From Pohlia nutans (lineage: Eukaryota; Streptophyta; Bryopsida; Bryales; Mniaceae), in NCBI GenBank assembly GCA_022496805.1, contig CM040096.1, positions 8,743,501-8,807,500 on the forward strand: 64,000 bases of DNA, read 5' to 3'. The notes below the pieces were generated by a model. It had not been told where the DNA came from and made no database searches. It saw only the letters and a list, made by a program, of their open reading frames with translations. The position numbers and the translations under genes were made by a program. Below, one piece after another: positions 45,255 through 57,331 of this stretch. Numbering within the stretch: position 1 is the stretch's first letter; every line of letters begins with the position of its first letter.

Positions 45255-45701
45255 TTAAAAATACAGTATATGCTGCAGATCCGCTTGGAGCCCAAGGTAG
45301 AGCCGCTCAACGTTCGTGGCCCCCTCCCCAAACTCACACATAGCATTTGCAAGGTATTGTGCGCTTGTCAGCGGGCACTTGCGGGCATTTGGCTGGCCGG
45401 TATGCCTTAGCAGCTTACACGCTGCAATACGCGGTGTGTCGGGGGACCCCTCCGACGACGGCCCCGGAGGAGTGGAGATGTCAGCCAGTACCCCCTCCGA
45501 TTGACCACCCTCGTGAACCTTGGGCAACAAGGGCGTGTGTGGCATGTCCTCTTCTTGCGTCTTTGAAGCTCCGTCATTCGACATGCCGGAAGTGGAGCCC
45601 TGACTGATGGGGCGCCCTTGGTCCATGCCTCTGTTGAAGCCGTCACCCTTCACCAAGCCCTCCATCATCGCCCTCATCTGGTCCCAAAAAATCCACGTCA
45701 A
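45255..45701 (-). CDS. Hypothetical ORF, 148 aa, possibly transposon-derived
   Basis: ATG-started ORF in a GC-richer island. It has a Gly/Ser/Pro-rich middle (STPPGPSSEGSPDTPRIAAC) and a more structured end (TSAQYLANAMCEFGEGATNV, ERLYLGLQADLQHILYF). No known motif. Position among mobile DNA suggests a captured or element-encoded fragment. Confidence 0.3.
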   Translation of the reverse strand: MTWIFWDQMRAMMEGLVKGDGFNRGMDQGRPISQGSTSGMSNDGASKTQEEDMPHTPLLPKVHEGGQSEGVLADISTPPGPSSEGSPDTPRIAACKLLRHTGQPNARKCPLTSAQYLANAMCEFGEGATNVERLYLGLQADLQHILYF

Positions 45702-45873
45702 ACCCGAACCTCTTATTTGTACATCCAGTTCGGCCTTCTCCTCATTCTTATACTACTGTACTTATAAAAGTTTATTGGGAATGACAAGTTCTATGTTATC
45801 AATGTACAAGTGGCAGATTGGCGGCCCCCATTTTTTTCCCATCTTCATTTTTTTTCCCACCTTCACTAACAAG

Positions 45874-46203
45874 CACTATAAGAAAACTTGATTAAAAAAA
45901 CACCGCTATTGAAATTGGTTGCAGTCCGTTTGACCTCATTCTGCTGCAGTCGCTAAATGACTGAAGAACTTTATTTTTTGATTTGTGGTCGAAATTTTAA
46001 GAATTTTGGAGCATGTAATATATTGTTGGAAAGGTCTTGAAAATACCTTTCTAATGGTATGTTACACTCCAAAATTCTCAAAATCCCGGCCGCAAATCAA
46101 AAAGCAAAGTTCTGCAATCATTTAGCGACTGTAGCAAAATGAGGTCAAACAAACCGCAGTCAATTTCAGATGCGGTTTTCTTTTACCAAATTTTCTTATA
46201 GTG
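45874..46203. mobile_element. CACTA miniature element with AAG target duplication
   Basis: Ends CACTATAAGAAAACTTG and CAAATTTTCTTATAGTG; AAG at 45871-45873 and 46204-46206. The interior is almost wholly self-complementary (TTTGACCTCATTCTGCTGCA / ACTGTAGCAAAATGAGGTCAAA), a 330-bp hairpin. Confidence 0.88.
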
Positions 46204-46206
46204 AAG

Positions 46207-46854
46207 GGAGCATATTTTAGTAAAGTAACAAAGAATGTCGATTGGGAACGACAAGTGGCAAACTCCTGTGTACAGGGAGGGACACTATTTCTCCTCGCTC
46301 GAGACTAAATCACAATTTTAGTGTAATGATGTTTAGAGGGATTTCTAATTGTTTTTTAATTTTTTATTATCTTAATTAGCGTTCTACCGAGTGTAATTGC
46401 AGAATTTGACAAGACTGATGCTCTTTTGGAGCTGGTGCATTTTCAGACGGGCAAGATTCCATTGATATGCTGCAAGATGTAGCCATCCAATTGGATGAAT
46501 CATGAAAGGGCCACAACAAACGCTCATTTGGCACGATAGGTGCAGCAGATCACGAACAAGCAGCAGAGCCTCAATCAAATTCAAGCCAAAAGTTCAGGTG
46601 CATATTCAAGTCAAAAGTTCAGCCAGACATGAATCAGTGAAAATTTGTAACTGTAACATAAACTTCAATTGGAGCAACCGTCTGCTGGATGTTTTTCAAG
46701 TAGCGAAGTAGCAAAATTAGCAAGTTCATGCACTTGTGGCGAAATCAATGGCTTTCTACACGTAATACAAAAAGAGCGTTCCACTACACTTGCAATCGCC
46801 TTTTAACTACACTAATATACACAGAGAGACAATCCAGAGGTCAGACCATCAATA
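46207..46854 (-). other. Downstream region of the Yip1-family gene
   Basis: Non-coding; the part next to 46855 should be the 3' UTR. Small ORFs at 46384-46711 have no motif. Confidence 0.4.
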
Positions 46855-49800
46855 CTAGAGCTTGATCGTCTCTTGATAAAAGTACGTGAAGAAGTACAGC
46901 TTCAGGACCAAACCCAGAGTTAGATGCAATACCACAGTACCCATCACAATTGCCAACCATCGCTCACTTGCAGTTTTGATCTGTGACCGGATGTTGCCAC
47001 CCACGAAGATTGCTGACATGAAGCTTGCAGCACCCACGACTAACCACCTCACTATCTCCCAGGGCACCACAGATAAGAACTGGAACCATTACAACAGCGA
47101 AAATCAGCCACTTCTAATACAGAAAATGACACCCTGACCTGTATGAAATTGGCCTTTACATGTTCAGGTACTTCAATACGGAAATGGTCAACACACCAGT
47201 AGAAAACCCACCCCTCGAGGTATTCTAGACAACCTAGCCGTGTTACAATTGGCAGTTTAACGTGGCAAAGTTTTCTAAATAACTGTGAGAGGGGGTTTCT
47301 AGTAGTGACAATTCTCACAAGAGAAATTAAGGGTATCAGTCTTAGACGCTGGCGAAACCAATAACTTGGGTTTAATCTGCGAAACTGCCAAAGAACAGGT
47401 TCACAAATGCGAAGTGATGCATGAGGATGAGGAAGTTGACTTACCGAGGCTGGGATGAATACAAACAGTGAATAGCCGTATAAACACCACAGCTGGATGA
47501 GTCCAGACACCACCCCCAAGTACCTGAGAAGGAAATACAGACCCAAAGGTACCAAGCCCACATATCCATAGAATAATAGAGCAGCCCTGGACATCAGGTT
47601 GATATCATAATGCCAGTGACCTGTAGTCTTGGATTTGTAAGACAGATAAGCTGCGAAATTGCCTAATGATGCTGTCACGAATATCAGAGTGGAACAAATC
47701 CAAAAAGGACCATACCTGCATAGCCAAGGCAACACACTTGTGTGAGATACTTCAACATTTCTACAGCGTTGCAGAAGAAGAATTCTACACCCATCTAAAA
47801 GTGATTAAAAAATTGATCTCAACAGATTTGACTCATGTACCCAAAGATCAGTCCATACCTCCCCAAAATCACATTCCTACTTATGTTAAATGCTTAAAGT
47901 GACCAAAAAGTAGTATCCTCTGCCTTATGAAGAGAATACAAATCACTCATTGTTTACAGATACCGTAGTAAGTCTTGAGAATGCGACCGTCAAACAAGCT
48001 ATGAATGAAATGCAAGATAATCTCTAATGAGAGCATTCAATCTATCAGTGAAGCACTTGATCATTCAGATTACCGGGACGCCTCAAAAAGCATCTCATTG
48101 AAAGGCACGTGAAGAATGGCATATGATTTCAGGCCCACGACTGCAAGCTCGCTAATTATCGTAACTTACATGTCAGGGTTATGGCTGGTCTTTTCGATAA
48201 AGTCGGCGTTCACAACCAACGAATCCTTGATCCGATCGGTCACGTCTATTGTGTCAACATCGAAGTAGGGCCGGTATGATAGAATGTTAAAATAGCCCTG
48301 CCAAGGTTGAGAAGGACCTCCTTGCCCACCTTGCCCGCCTTGCTCGCCAGGTCCTGGTTGAGAGAACGACTCTGTGAACACATAGCAGAAAAACTAATAT
48401 GAGCATGATTATAACCAGTTTTGTCGCATCAATAAGAGGAAGATGATATAGCAACCACACCAAAGCAAGCTCTTACCTTCAATCACACTTGCTCTTCAGA
48501 TTTTCAAGCAGAAAATTTTTCAAGCCCACAAATTATATGAGACTACTTAAGCGGTTCACAACCTCACGTGCACAATTCAGACACTGTAAATTGTAGATGC
48601 CATTTTTGAGATTGATTTCAGAGGAACCACCCAGCCATGGCGGATTAAAAAGTGAATTCATGGACAAACAAATGCATACCATCAGCATCATGAGGAGGCC
48701 GGAATGAACTTGTCATCTTTCCTCGCATGTCATGTGCTGGAGGAAATGTTTGCAGGTTTGAATCTGCAGGACCCATGACCCATGACCAGAAGTGTCAAAA
48801 ACACTTCTGATAGTCTACAAAGGGTACCTCACACGAGACACACTACACACTATATTTTTCAAATTCGCACTTCTTCTCAGCAACCAAGTTTGAGGTTCTA
48901 TATGCATATTTCATAGAAATTTCATCTTGTCATGATATATCCATGTCTTTACAAACACTTCACACACCTTAACTCCTTAGGGAATTTACTTAAAATAGAA
49001 CGTCTGCTTTGAAGGAATCTAGCTACTTATAACAACTTTCTAAAAATGTCCTTATCACCCAATATTGTAGGCCATACTTTTACCACTTTCCAATGGTGTA
49101 TTTTACGACACCCCTAGAAGCTTCCTAAATTATTCATTCAACTCCTATCAACTCCTATAGATATGGAAGCGGCCACTCTTGGCCATTTAGGCATGTAGGG
49201 ATTATAAAAGTAAGACTAGAGTCGCAATGTTAATAAATTTTGACACAGCTGACACAAAGTGCCGCGACTTCCTTTCCACAAAATTGGCTTCCGGTTATCA
49301 AAACTAAAACTTATTTCTCGAGAATTTGATACTAAGTTGTGTATACACTTTGTAAATGGTAAAGTCCACCAGCCTTGAGGCCGACTATCGCAGGTATTCA
49401 GTGATTATATTGACACTCAAAATTGCAACCATTTTCCATACATATCAAGGACTCTCAAGAAGTATTTCCACCCACTCATCCAATGGCTGATCTCTAACAT
49501 GGCCCCTAATTTTTAAGGATGAAGTACTCGGAGTGTTTGACATAGGGAATGGCATTTTCATATCATAATCTTTTCCACCAAACACTCAATAGCAAATAGT
49601 ATCAGCTCGGATACGAAACTATGAACTCTAACTCCACTTACAGTTTGACTCTATATTGCGTGAAAACACCACAAAAACTGCATTATCTCACGTTGCACTA
49701 AATAATATTATCTGGCAATGGATAAAAGAGTAAGATCGGTTCTACAACCTGTTCTTACCTAAGTATAATCCCACTCACGCAGTGATTTCATTGTCCCAGT

Positions 49801-50245
49801 CCATACAGCAACAACATGAGGCAATAAAGTGGCTAAAAGCAACTCACCTTGGAAATGGAGGACATGATCAGCTCCAGCAGCAGCCTGTACAACGAGAAGT
49901 GCTGAGCTAGTTATGAACCATTGAAGTAAGTTTCCACTATGATTCTTGATTGTCCTTATTACATCAAATCTCTTAAGTCACATATTCGCCAGTGTTCATG
50001 TTCTCAAATTTTCACAAACTTAAACCTCCGCAGCTGGATCAGGGGCACACAATGAACACACGAAAATAAGAAGAACAGAGACAAGGACCTTCAACAAGAG
50101 TTCCCCGCTAAACCTCGTTTATCACAAAACCAAAAATAAAAAATAATTCTGGAAAATTCTTCAAAAACATGCACGATGGAAAAATCTCACGTACCGGGAC
50201 AGTGCCAGTAGCTTCAGAAGCAAGTGTCGCATAAGCGCCTGCCAT
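46855..50245 (-). CDS. Yip1-domain membrane protein (YIPF1/2, plant YIP5-like), 6 exons
   Basis: Exons in order of reading: 50195-50245, 49848-49884, 48680-48763, 48170-48371, 47445-47715, 46855-47079. All have GT-AG borders and matching phase; total 870 nt, 289 aa. The first in-frame ATG gives MAGAYATLASEATGTVP. Cytosolic N-terminus with FPPAHDMRGKM and a Gln/Gly run (GEQGGQGGQGGPSQ), then WQGYFNILSYRPYFDVDTID and NPDMYGPFWICSTLIFV, hallmarks of the YIPF1/2 branch. Five hydrophobic segments lie at about 126-150, 168-188, 196-215, 216-243 and 256-284, ending FFTYFYQETIKL. Yip1 proteins act in Golgi/trans-Golgi vesicle traffic with Rab GTPases. A fragment around exon 3 is duplicated at 60858-61074. 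Confidence 0.9.
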
Positions 50246-51231
50246 TGCGAGAGACGCTTTTAAGAACCGATTCGGTAACGTAAAGCAACCGCAAGAACGC
50301 CTCTTCTTCTTCTCAACTTGAAAATAAAACCGCAAGAGACCTTTCACATTTTCAAACTCGCTGATGATGAGAGAACGAAAGATTCCTCTAGGGCATCATG
50401 GCGTCCGTTATCTCCGTAGAAGCATCTTCTGGAGAATCTCAAATTGAGATGAAATTGTGAAGAGGCTCTGGCTCTCAATTTTATTTTTCTCAAACTGGAC
50501 ACATGAAAAAAGCGAAAGGGAAAAATGACAATGAGGAGAGGAGCTCCGTGATCATGAAAGAACGACTGTCTACGATAAAAATTGTGATCCGACGAGTGAT
50601 GACCTAATTGCTGAAACTTGAATGAGCAACAACTGTCTGTGAGGCAGCTTCACCATCGCCGTTGTTGGAGCGAGTCAGAGAAGGAGGAGACCCTCTCTGC
50701 CAGCTAGGATATTTTGGCTTGACGTGGCGTGTCCACGTAGCGTTCTGTTCAGCGGATTCGAGTACAGTTGAACTTCCAAGGTAGAGGTGCCAGAAACTGT
50801 GCGAATTTCAGGTTTGCTTACTTAGGACAGTGGTGGAAAAAGTTTAGAATTTTTTGATGGTCTGCAAAGTTAGTGCAAATCCATCCCAAAAAAAAACACA
50901 TTTTTTGAGTAAGTCTATAATTTCCTGTGAATTTCTGAGTGTGGAGTCATAGAGTGGCCATTAACCGTTCATAGGGTCCTGGTTTTCATGAGAGGTTGGA
51001 TTCTGAAAATAAAGCGCTTCTACACCAATCAGAAGCCCTCAATTTTTCCAGGCATGGACGGAATTAGAGCACTCTTGTACACTTTCTGAAACCAGGCTGG
51101 GTAAGTTTCTGGGACCTAGCCCTCAAGCCTACTGCTCGGTTTCAGGACCCGCTCGGTTTTTTGCACCTCTACCTCAAATCTCATACTCCTCTGTCCCATA
51201 ATAAGTTTCCCGTACATGGAAAATTGAAGAA
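50246..51231. promoter_or_regulatory. Upstream region of the Yip1-family gene
   Basis: Holds the 5' UTR and promoter of the minus-strand gene. No TATA box could be chosen with confidence. No other gene seen; an uninterrupted reading frame upstream of the ATG has no other ATG. Confidence 0.4.
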
Positions 51232-51965
51232 TTAACCCCTAAAGGTTGGGCCTATGACCATAGAATCATGCTTTATTTGCCACACTCAATTTTGCGACTA
51301 AAAATAATACAAGAATTCAACTTTATATTTTTAGTAGATGAAGCCACATGTCTACTACAAATCATGAATTTTCATAAATTCTGGTGAAAATTTGAAATTA
51401 CTGTGGTTTATTGAGGTGATTGTAAAGAAAATTCATATCAATTACAAAATGTAGTAAAAAATTCCGATTTTTCTACCAAAGGTGTAAATTACTATGAAGA
51501 AAAGTTTAGTTAATGAAAATCATCCGTGTATCTAAATTTAGAAATTTTGCTACACCTTGGTGATACCTACCGAACTTGTAACTATAATAAAACACTCAAT
51601 TTTCAAATTTTTCCAAAAATTCAAAGTAGAGTAGAAACTAGACTTGGCAAGCTTCATTTTGTTAGTTAAACTCAAATGCAATGGAACTCATTTTCAGAGC
51701 CTAAATTTAGTTTAAGTAGAACAAGCAAAAACATTTAAAATACGCTACACGGTGAACCGTTTTACGATTCTTTTTGTAGTTGGGACCCCATGTAAAATCT
51801 AAAAATAGCTTGAATGATTTGAATTTAACTTGAAGAGGTGGCATCACCAAGCAAAAGCCCTTCACATAAAGAATTGGATGGAAATCATCCACGGCATCAG
51901 TTGGAATTGAACAGTCAACTTCATTCATAAACCATTTTTTGGTCTCTGTGACATTTAGGGGTTAA
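51232..51965. mobile_element. TTAA-bounded element C
   Basis: 734 bp from TTAACCCCTAAAGGTTGG to GTGACATTTAGGGGTTAA. Its right half recurs inverted at 53321-53712. No ORF of interest. Confidence 0.8.
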
Positions 51966-51968
51966 CCT

Positions 51969-52519
51969 TTAACCCTTTAACGTCCCAATTCAACACTGTC
52001 TTTAAAGAAGTGTTATAAAATGTTTGATGGGAACCGAAATTGGAGTTGGTGTACAAAGAAAATTTGTAAATGCCAATGTCAAGATCACATCTGTATGGTT
52101 AAATGTATCATATTTTTTATTAATAATTTTTAAATAATTTTGCAAGGTTTTCTCTTGAAATTCAATTAAAAATCCTAAATTAACACAAAAAAAATTGAAA
52201 AATATTGAAATGAAATTGGAATAACATGCACTACGCGATGGTATGGTTTCCATTATTTGATTCTACTTATTTTGGAAAATCATGTCTAAGGTCTCACTTT
52301 TTGAACTAAAAATGAAACTTGACATAAACCAATTGTGTTATTTTTCCAAAAATCATGATAACCTATTTTAGAGATCCACACCATACAAAGGATAGTCAAC
52401 TTACACAAGAACCCAAAAAAAAAAATTGGTGGATGAAAACTGTCCACTTTGGATGGAAATCAAACAGCTTTAATCTGTTTGTCGTCCAATATATGGACGT
52501 TGGCGCGCTAAAGGGTTAA
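51969..52519. mobile_element. TTAA-bounded element B
   Basis: From TTAACCCTTTAACGTCCC to GGACGTTGGCGCGCTAAAG plus GGTTAA; inverted ends. Complete relative of 9325-9815. It starts three bases after C ends and shares its last TTAA with D. Confidence 0.82.
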
Positions 52520-53316
52520 TCCTTAAGTGCTCAAGTCACCACATTGTGGTCTCTATATGTTGAAAATGCAAATAACGGAAAATCCGTGAAAATTTGAATT
52601 TTGAATTGTGAAGTTCATATTATGAGTGTTATAATATACATCTTCTAGAAAAAGAAAATTCCGATTTGGAGTTGTGCAACTATCAAAATACCTATGAACA
52701 AAACACAAAAATACTATAAATACTTGAAAATACAGTAAATACTTTCAAATATAACACATGTACCATGCGGTATTTCTTGTGTTTAGAAGTTTGTTATCTT
52801 ATTTTATTTTTTTGGATTGTGTTCTCTTGTTCATGTTCCATTACTGCATGTAATCCGATCTTGATCCATGGACCAACTCCTTTGATATTTTAACGTATAA
52901 CTTTTTGTCCTATACCGTACATGGATAAGTCACTCTTACTTATAAAATTCACAATAATTATGTGTGAGTTTGTTCTTAACATGAAAGATTGCAACGGAGA
53001 GGTGTTGACATAGGTCATTGCTGAACATCTTTACTTTCATTTTAGAAAATTTAACCCGAATTCTATTTAACTTTGAAATCACACACCCTCCAAAATCTCA
53101 TTTTTGAGTGTGCATTATACGGTTCAAAGACATACTATGATCTTCCAATCCCACCATTGGATGATTCTCTAATTTTGGCAAAATGTTTGCACTCCAATTG
53201 AGAATACAATTGTACAGTTACTTTCTAATTTAAGCCATTATATTTCTGGTAATATCAATCATAGTAGAAAACCTAGTGAAAACCAGTGAACCCAGCTACA
53301 ATACCCAAAGTGTTAA
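52516..53316. mobile_element. TTAA-bounded element D (relative of E)
   Basis: From TTAATCCTTAAGTGCTCAAG to CCAAAGTGTTAA; matches E (39542-40320) throughout. No ORF. Confidence 0.77.
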
Positions 53317-53320
53317 ATGG

Positions 53321-53712
53321 TTAAGCCCAAAACGTCGCCCAAACCAAAAACTGGCTTATGAATTAAGCTGATTGTTCAATTCAAACCGCTACATGGATGA
53401 TTTCCATTCAATTTTTTTTTGTGAAGGACTTTGCTTGGTCATGCCACCTCTTCAAGTTAAATTCAAATCATTTAAGCTATTTTTAGATTTTACATGGAAT
53501 CCCAACTACAAAAAGAGTCGTAAAAATGGTTCACTGTGTAGTGTATTGTAATTTTTTATTTGCTTGTTATGCTTAAACTAATTTAGGCCATAAAAACGAG
53601 TTCCATTGCATTTAAGTTTAACTAAAAAAATAAAGTTTGTCAAGTCTAGTTTCTACTCCACTTTGAATTTTTGAAAAAAATTGAAAATTGATTGTTTTAT
53701 TGTAGTTACATG
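53321..53712 (-). mobile_element. TTAA-type element C2 (inverted, truncated copy of C)
   Basis: Starts TTAAGCCCAAAACGTC and matches the inverse of the right half of C (CTTATGAAT, GTTCAATTC, GGATGATTTCCATYC, CACCTCTTCAAGTTAAATTC). It stops near TGTAGTTACA, without a second TTAA end. Confidence 0.75.
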
Positions 53713-54377
53713 CAGTAGTACCCGCATCCGCAGCTGCACCAGTGACTACCAACAACACCCACACCCACAACACCTGAACCTCTAGGAGCACCTGAAGACC
53801 GCATAGATCGGCACTAGCAACTCAACAAATCCCTCAACAACTCAACACAACGATCAACTACAATACTTCAACACCGATAACCTCACAGCACAACAACACA
53901 ACACCAACATCACAACACAACACCAATATCCTCCGGCATCGGTTTCGAAGTAGAACCTCCGAGCGCAGCGCCAAATTTAGGACCTTTGAGCTAAACTCTA
54001 AACCTTTGAGCTTCAATTCTAGCGCTACGCAGCGACTCTGCCCTACACCGAGCTTCAGCAAAACTAAAGTGACTCCGACCTACACGGTCACACGGAGCTT
54101 CAGCAAATCCAAAGCAATTTCCAACTGTACAACGCAACAACTCCAACCACCTTCTAGAACGGAGTTACTCCGATCACCTTGCAAAACACAACAACGCCAA
54201 CTACAGGTATAAAATGAAGAGGACACATAAAACTTTTGCATAAAATGAAGAGAACGAATAAGACCTTCCATCTTATCCTCAGCAAATGAGGCTCCATGTA
54301 ATCCTCGTACTTCAACGTCTCTGCCAAGCTTACACAATTCAAGTTGTCACGCTCCCAAGATTTCAAGTTGCCAAAAT
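53713..54377. other. Unassigned CA-rich segment
   Basis: A compositionally distinct stretch rich in CAACA/CACAACACC. Short ORFs on both strands lack motifs. It may be part of an unidentified element into which the copia element inserted. Confidence 0.35.
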
Positions 54378-54382
54378 GTCAG

Positions 54383-55128
54383 TGTTATGACAGGATGGAA
54401 GTCCATCCATTCAACTCCCGGGTCTCCCCCCGGGGAGGTCACTGCATTGTCAAGTTGAACACCACCTGCGAACAAAGTTTGCTACCCCTATATTATATGC
54501 CATAAATAATTTTAAAAATTATGATATTTTTTCTACATATACATAACCATTCATAACATCTTTTGTATATTTTTTTGAAATTTTTAGTCATCTTCATTTT
54601 TTTTAGTAATTGTTTTAGTTCATTTCTACGTCATTCTAGTTAGAAACGGTATGTTTTATAAAAAAAAAAAGATCATCAAATTTGGTTATCTTTTTTTTGG
54701 GGTGTAATAGATACTGAGTATATCTACTCATGAAAAAAAATTGATAAAATTTTGACCCATTTTAGTGATGCAACTTAGAAAACTTAGATTTATTTTGAAC
54801 GCACGTGGTTTTCAACTTGACAATGGAGTGACCTCCCCGGGGGTCTCCCCCGGGTCCTCCTCAATCACCTCATTAAGGCAGTATCTACTTAGCCTAAACG
54901 GCCTGCCTTTACTTAGCTTAGCTACCTTAACTACCTTAGCTACCTAATTAATACGGTATCCTCCGGAACCACCGTAACTACCCCTAGCTACCTAATCACT
55001 GCAGCCGCCTTCCGGCAGCTCATTTACTACAGTGTATACTACCTGGGACTATATAAAAAGAGGATCGAGGTCTTCTTCTCCACTTCTTCTTGCAGCTAAA
55101 CGCTGGCCTTTTGCTCCGTGTCTTAACA
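54383..55128 (+). repeat. 5' LTR of copia 2, interrupted
   Basis: Starts TGTTATGACAGGATGG and ends GTGTCTTAACA. A TATA box (TATATAAA, 55050-55057) lies about 80 bp before the end, a normal place for the LTR promoter. Interrupted at 54430-54840. Confidence 0.93.
54430..54840. mobile_element. Mutator-like miniature element inside the 5' LTR
   Basis: Inverted ends of about 40 bp: CCGGGGAGGTCACTGCATTG on the left is matched inversely by CAATGGAGTGACCTCCCCGG on the right, continuing into TCAAGTTGAA / TTCAACTTGA. A 10-bp direct repeat GGGTCTCCCC flanks it (54420-54429, 54841-54850) and occurs once in the uninterrupted 3' LTR. Long TIRs plus a 9-10-bp duplication fit MULEs. No ORF. Confidence 0.88.
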
Positions 55129-55141
55129 CGTTATCAGCACG
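55129..55141 (+). other. Putative primer-binding region of copia 2
   Basis: CGTTATCAGCACG directly follows the 5' LTR. It is not the usual TGGTATCAGAGC but shares TATCAG; an internal (half-tRNA) initiator-Met primer is possible. Confidence 0.45.
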
Positions 55142-55494
55142 CTCTCTATCTTGATGCTCGCACGACATGTACTCATTTACTCTCCCTCTCTCCATGGTGT
55201 TCCACACTACACTTTGTTTCCGGCCATAAGACAGATCCTTCCACTTCTAATCCTCATGTAGATCTCTTGCATTGCTTCGGCTGTAGTTCACTTTGCTAGA
55301 AACCGCCAGTAGATCAGTTGTGTGCATGCAGGTCATTTTCCATGAGTCCACGACCGAGGCACACGTAGTCATAGCCACAACATAGAAAGTAAAGCAACAT
55401 GTAGACCATCAAGACAGAATCACCAAGAGCTTAGTGAGTACACAATAGATCCCACGTACTTACACCACGGAGACATCAGATAGAGTCATAATGG

Positions 55495-56390
55495 CGACAT
55501 AAGCTAGACATAAAGATAGGGTAACTCCCTTATACTTCGACGGATTAGAGCCAGACGGATCAAACTTCCTTGACTGGCATGTCAACATGCGCACGTACTT
55601 GTCTGCAGAAAACCTCGACTACACACTTAATCGACACTCGGAGGAGGAGATCGAGGTAGTTTACAAATGACAGACCCTGCTCATTTTACGACGTCACTTG
55701 GATCCCTCATTGCGCATGCAATACTTGTATGAGGAGGATCCAGCCAAGCTATGGGCCACATTGGAGACACGATTTCAGCATGAGGAGACCATCCTTCTTC
55801 CACAAGCCAAAAGCGATTGAATGAACCTCCGAGTACTGGACTTTCCGAATTCCCACACCTATGACTCGGAGCTCCGCCAAATTGTTGCCTTGCTTCGAAT
55901 CTGCAACGAACGCGTCACGGACAGTGATATGATAGATAAGACGTTCCCTACTTTCCCTCCTGCTTGTGCCATTTTATCGCAACAGTACCGTAACATGAGG
56001 TTTACCAAGCACGCAGAACTTATGCGCTATTTCATGCTCGCGGAGAAACAACAGCAAATGTTGCTTAAGACGGCATAATCACGACCCGTGAAGGAAATAC
56101 ACAACACGGAGGTGCCACAGCAGACCAAGAACAGTACAACACCATCATCTGCATCCAAACCCGGTGGACCGAGCCGAGAGTCACACATATCGGATGCACC
56201 ACGCAGAACGTTGAAGGGGAGCCGGAAGCAAAACAAATGGAACAAGCACAAGAACTAGAGGTACGGTAACAAACACAAAACCTCCCAGTCCCCTCAGTCC
56301 CCAGGGAAATCAGTCAAGGGAACCTGTCACAAATGTGGCAAGAAAGGGCATTATGCAAAAGAATGCAGAGCCTACCAATACATATGTGAC
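55495..56390 (+). pseudogene. Copia 2 gag with zinc knuckle
   Basis: Frame 3 gives YFDGLEPDGSNFLDWHVNM (gag start block), LWATLETRFQ, LPQAKSD, RLPN-type gag sequence and MRFTKHAELMRYFMLAEKQQ, with in-frame stops near 55671, 55818, 56076 and 56254. The first two replace what is probably tryptophan (TGA). The zinc knuckle CHKCGKKGHYAKEC (C-x2-C-x4-H-x4-C) lies at about 56329-56370. Confidence 0.85.
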
Positions 56391-57329
56391 ATGTACAAGG
56401 AACTCCAATCCTTGAGGGGGGGAAAGAGGGAAACGCATACCCTTGATGCCCCCTCCCTCACCTTGACTGAAATGGACCCTGAGAACTATATGATAGAGGA
56501 AGGAAACATTGTCAACAAGGCTAGCATTGCTTTGCTTGACAGTGCTTCAACCCACACGATACTCCAAGACCAGGCATTCTTCGAGTTCAAAACTCGCAAT
56601 GAGCCGTGGCAATCTTGTGACCTAGTCACAATCGCAGGAAAACGAAACTTTAAGTTTCGTGAGGGCCGGGCAAACATAGTCTTGCCGGGGGGAGCCCCCC
56701 TCACCTGCGAAACGGCAATGTTTGCCCCTGGTGCCCCCCGGAGCCTGATCAGCTACCGGGACCTACGGGCTAACCACATCCACGTCTCCAGAGCGGAGGA
56801 GCATGGTGAAGAGGTCCTACAACTCAGGCAGGGTAACAAAGTTCTCGCCACCGCTACGGCCGGAGTTAATGGCCTATACGAGCTCCCAATCAGTGGAACT
56901 AGCCCTGCTGGCAAAGGCAAGGAAGAGGCAGATGGTCGCATTGCGCGAGCCGGCCTACCCATCGCGGATGCACCCACAGCATTTCTAGCAGCCAACACAA
57001 GGGCAGATTTGTGGCATAATCGACTGGGGCACCCGGGTACAACGATGATGAGGAGAATGATCCTAATATTACACGGCCACGACATCTGCACAAGTGATGC
57101 CGAGCACGTGCGGGAGTGTCCGGCCTGCATCCAAGGCAAACTGATCCGACAGCCATCGAGATGGAAGCTGCCAGAGGAGATGCTCGCGCCCGTGTACCGC
57201 CTTCATGGCGATTGGTGCGGACCAATCACTCCAGAGTCAGGTGTGTTTAAATACTTCTTTGCTCTTGTCGATGCATCGGGTCGTCATACCGAAGTCTCTC
57301 TATTAACGACTAGAAACATAGTATTTTAG
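56391..57329 (+). pseudogene. Copia 2 protease and integrase N-terminal half
   Basis: Open frame of 312 codons. IALLDSASTHTILQD is the protease active site (D-S-A in place of D-S-G-A). RADLWHNRLGHPGTTMMRRM and CPACIQGKLIRQPSR form the GAG-pre-integrase HHCC region. HGDWCGPITPESG carries the first integrase Asp. The frame ends at TAG where the next block starts in another frame. Confidence 0.88.
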
Positions 57330-57331
57330 CA

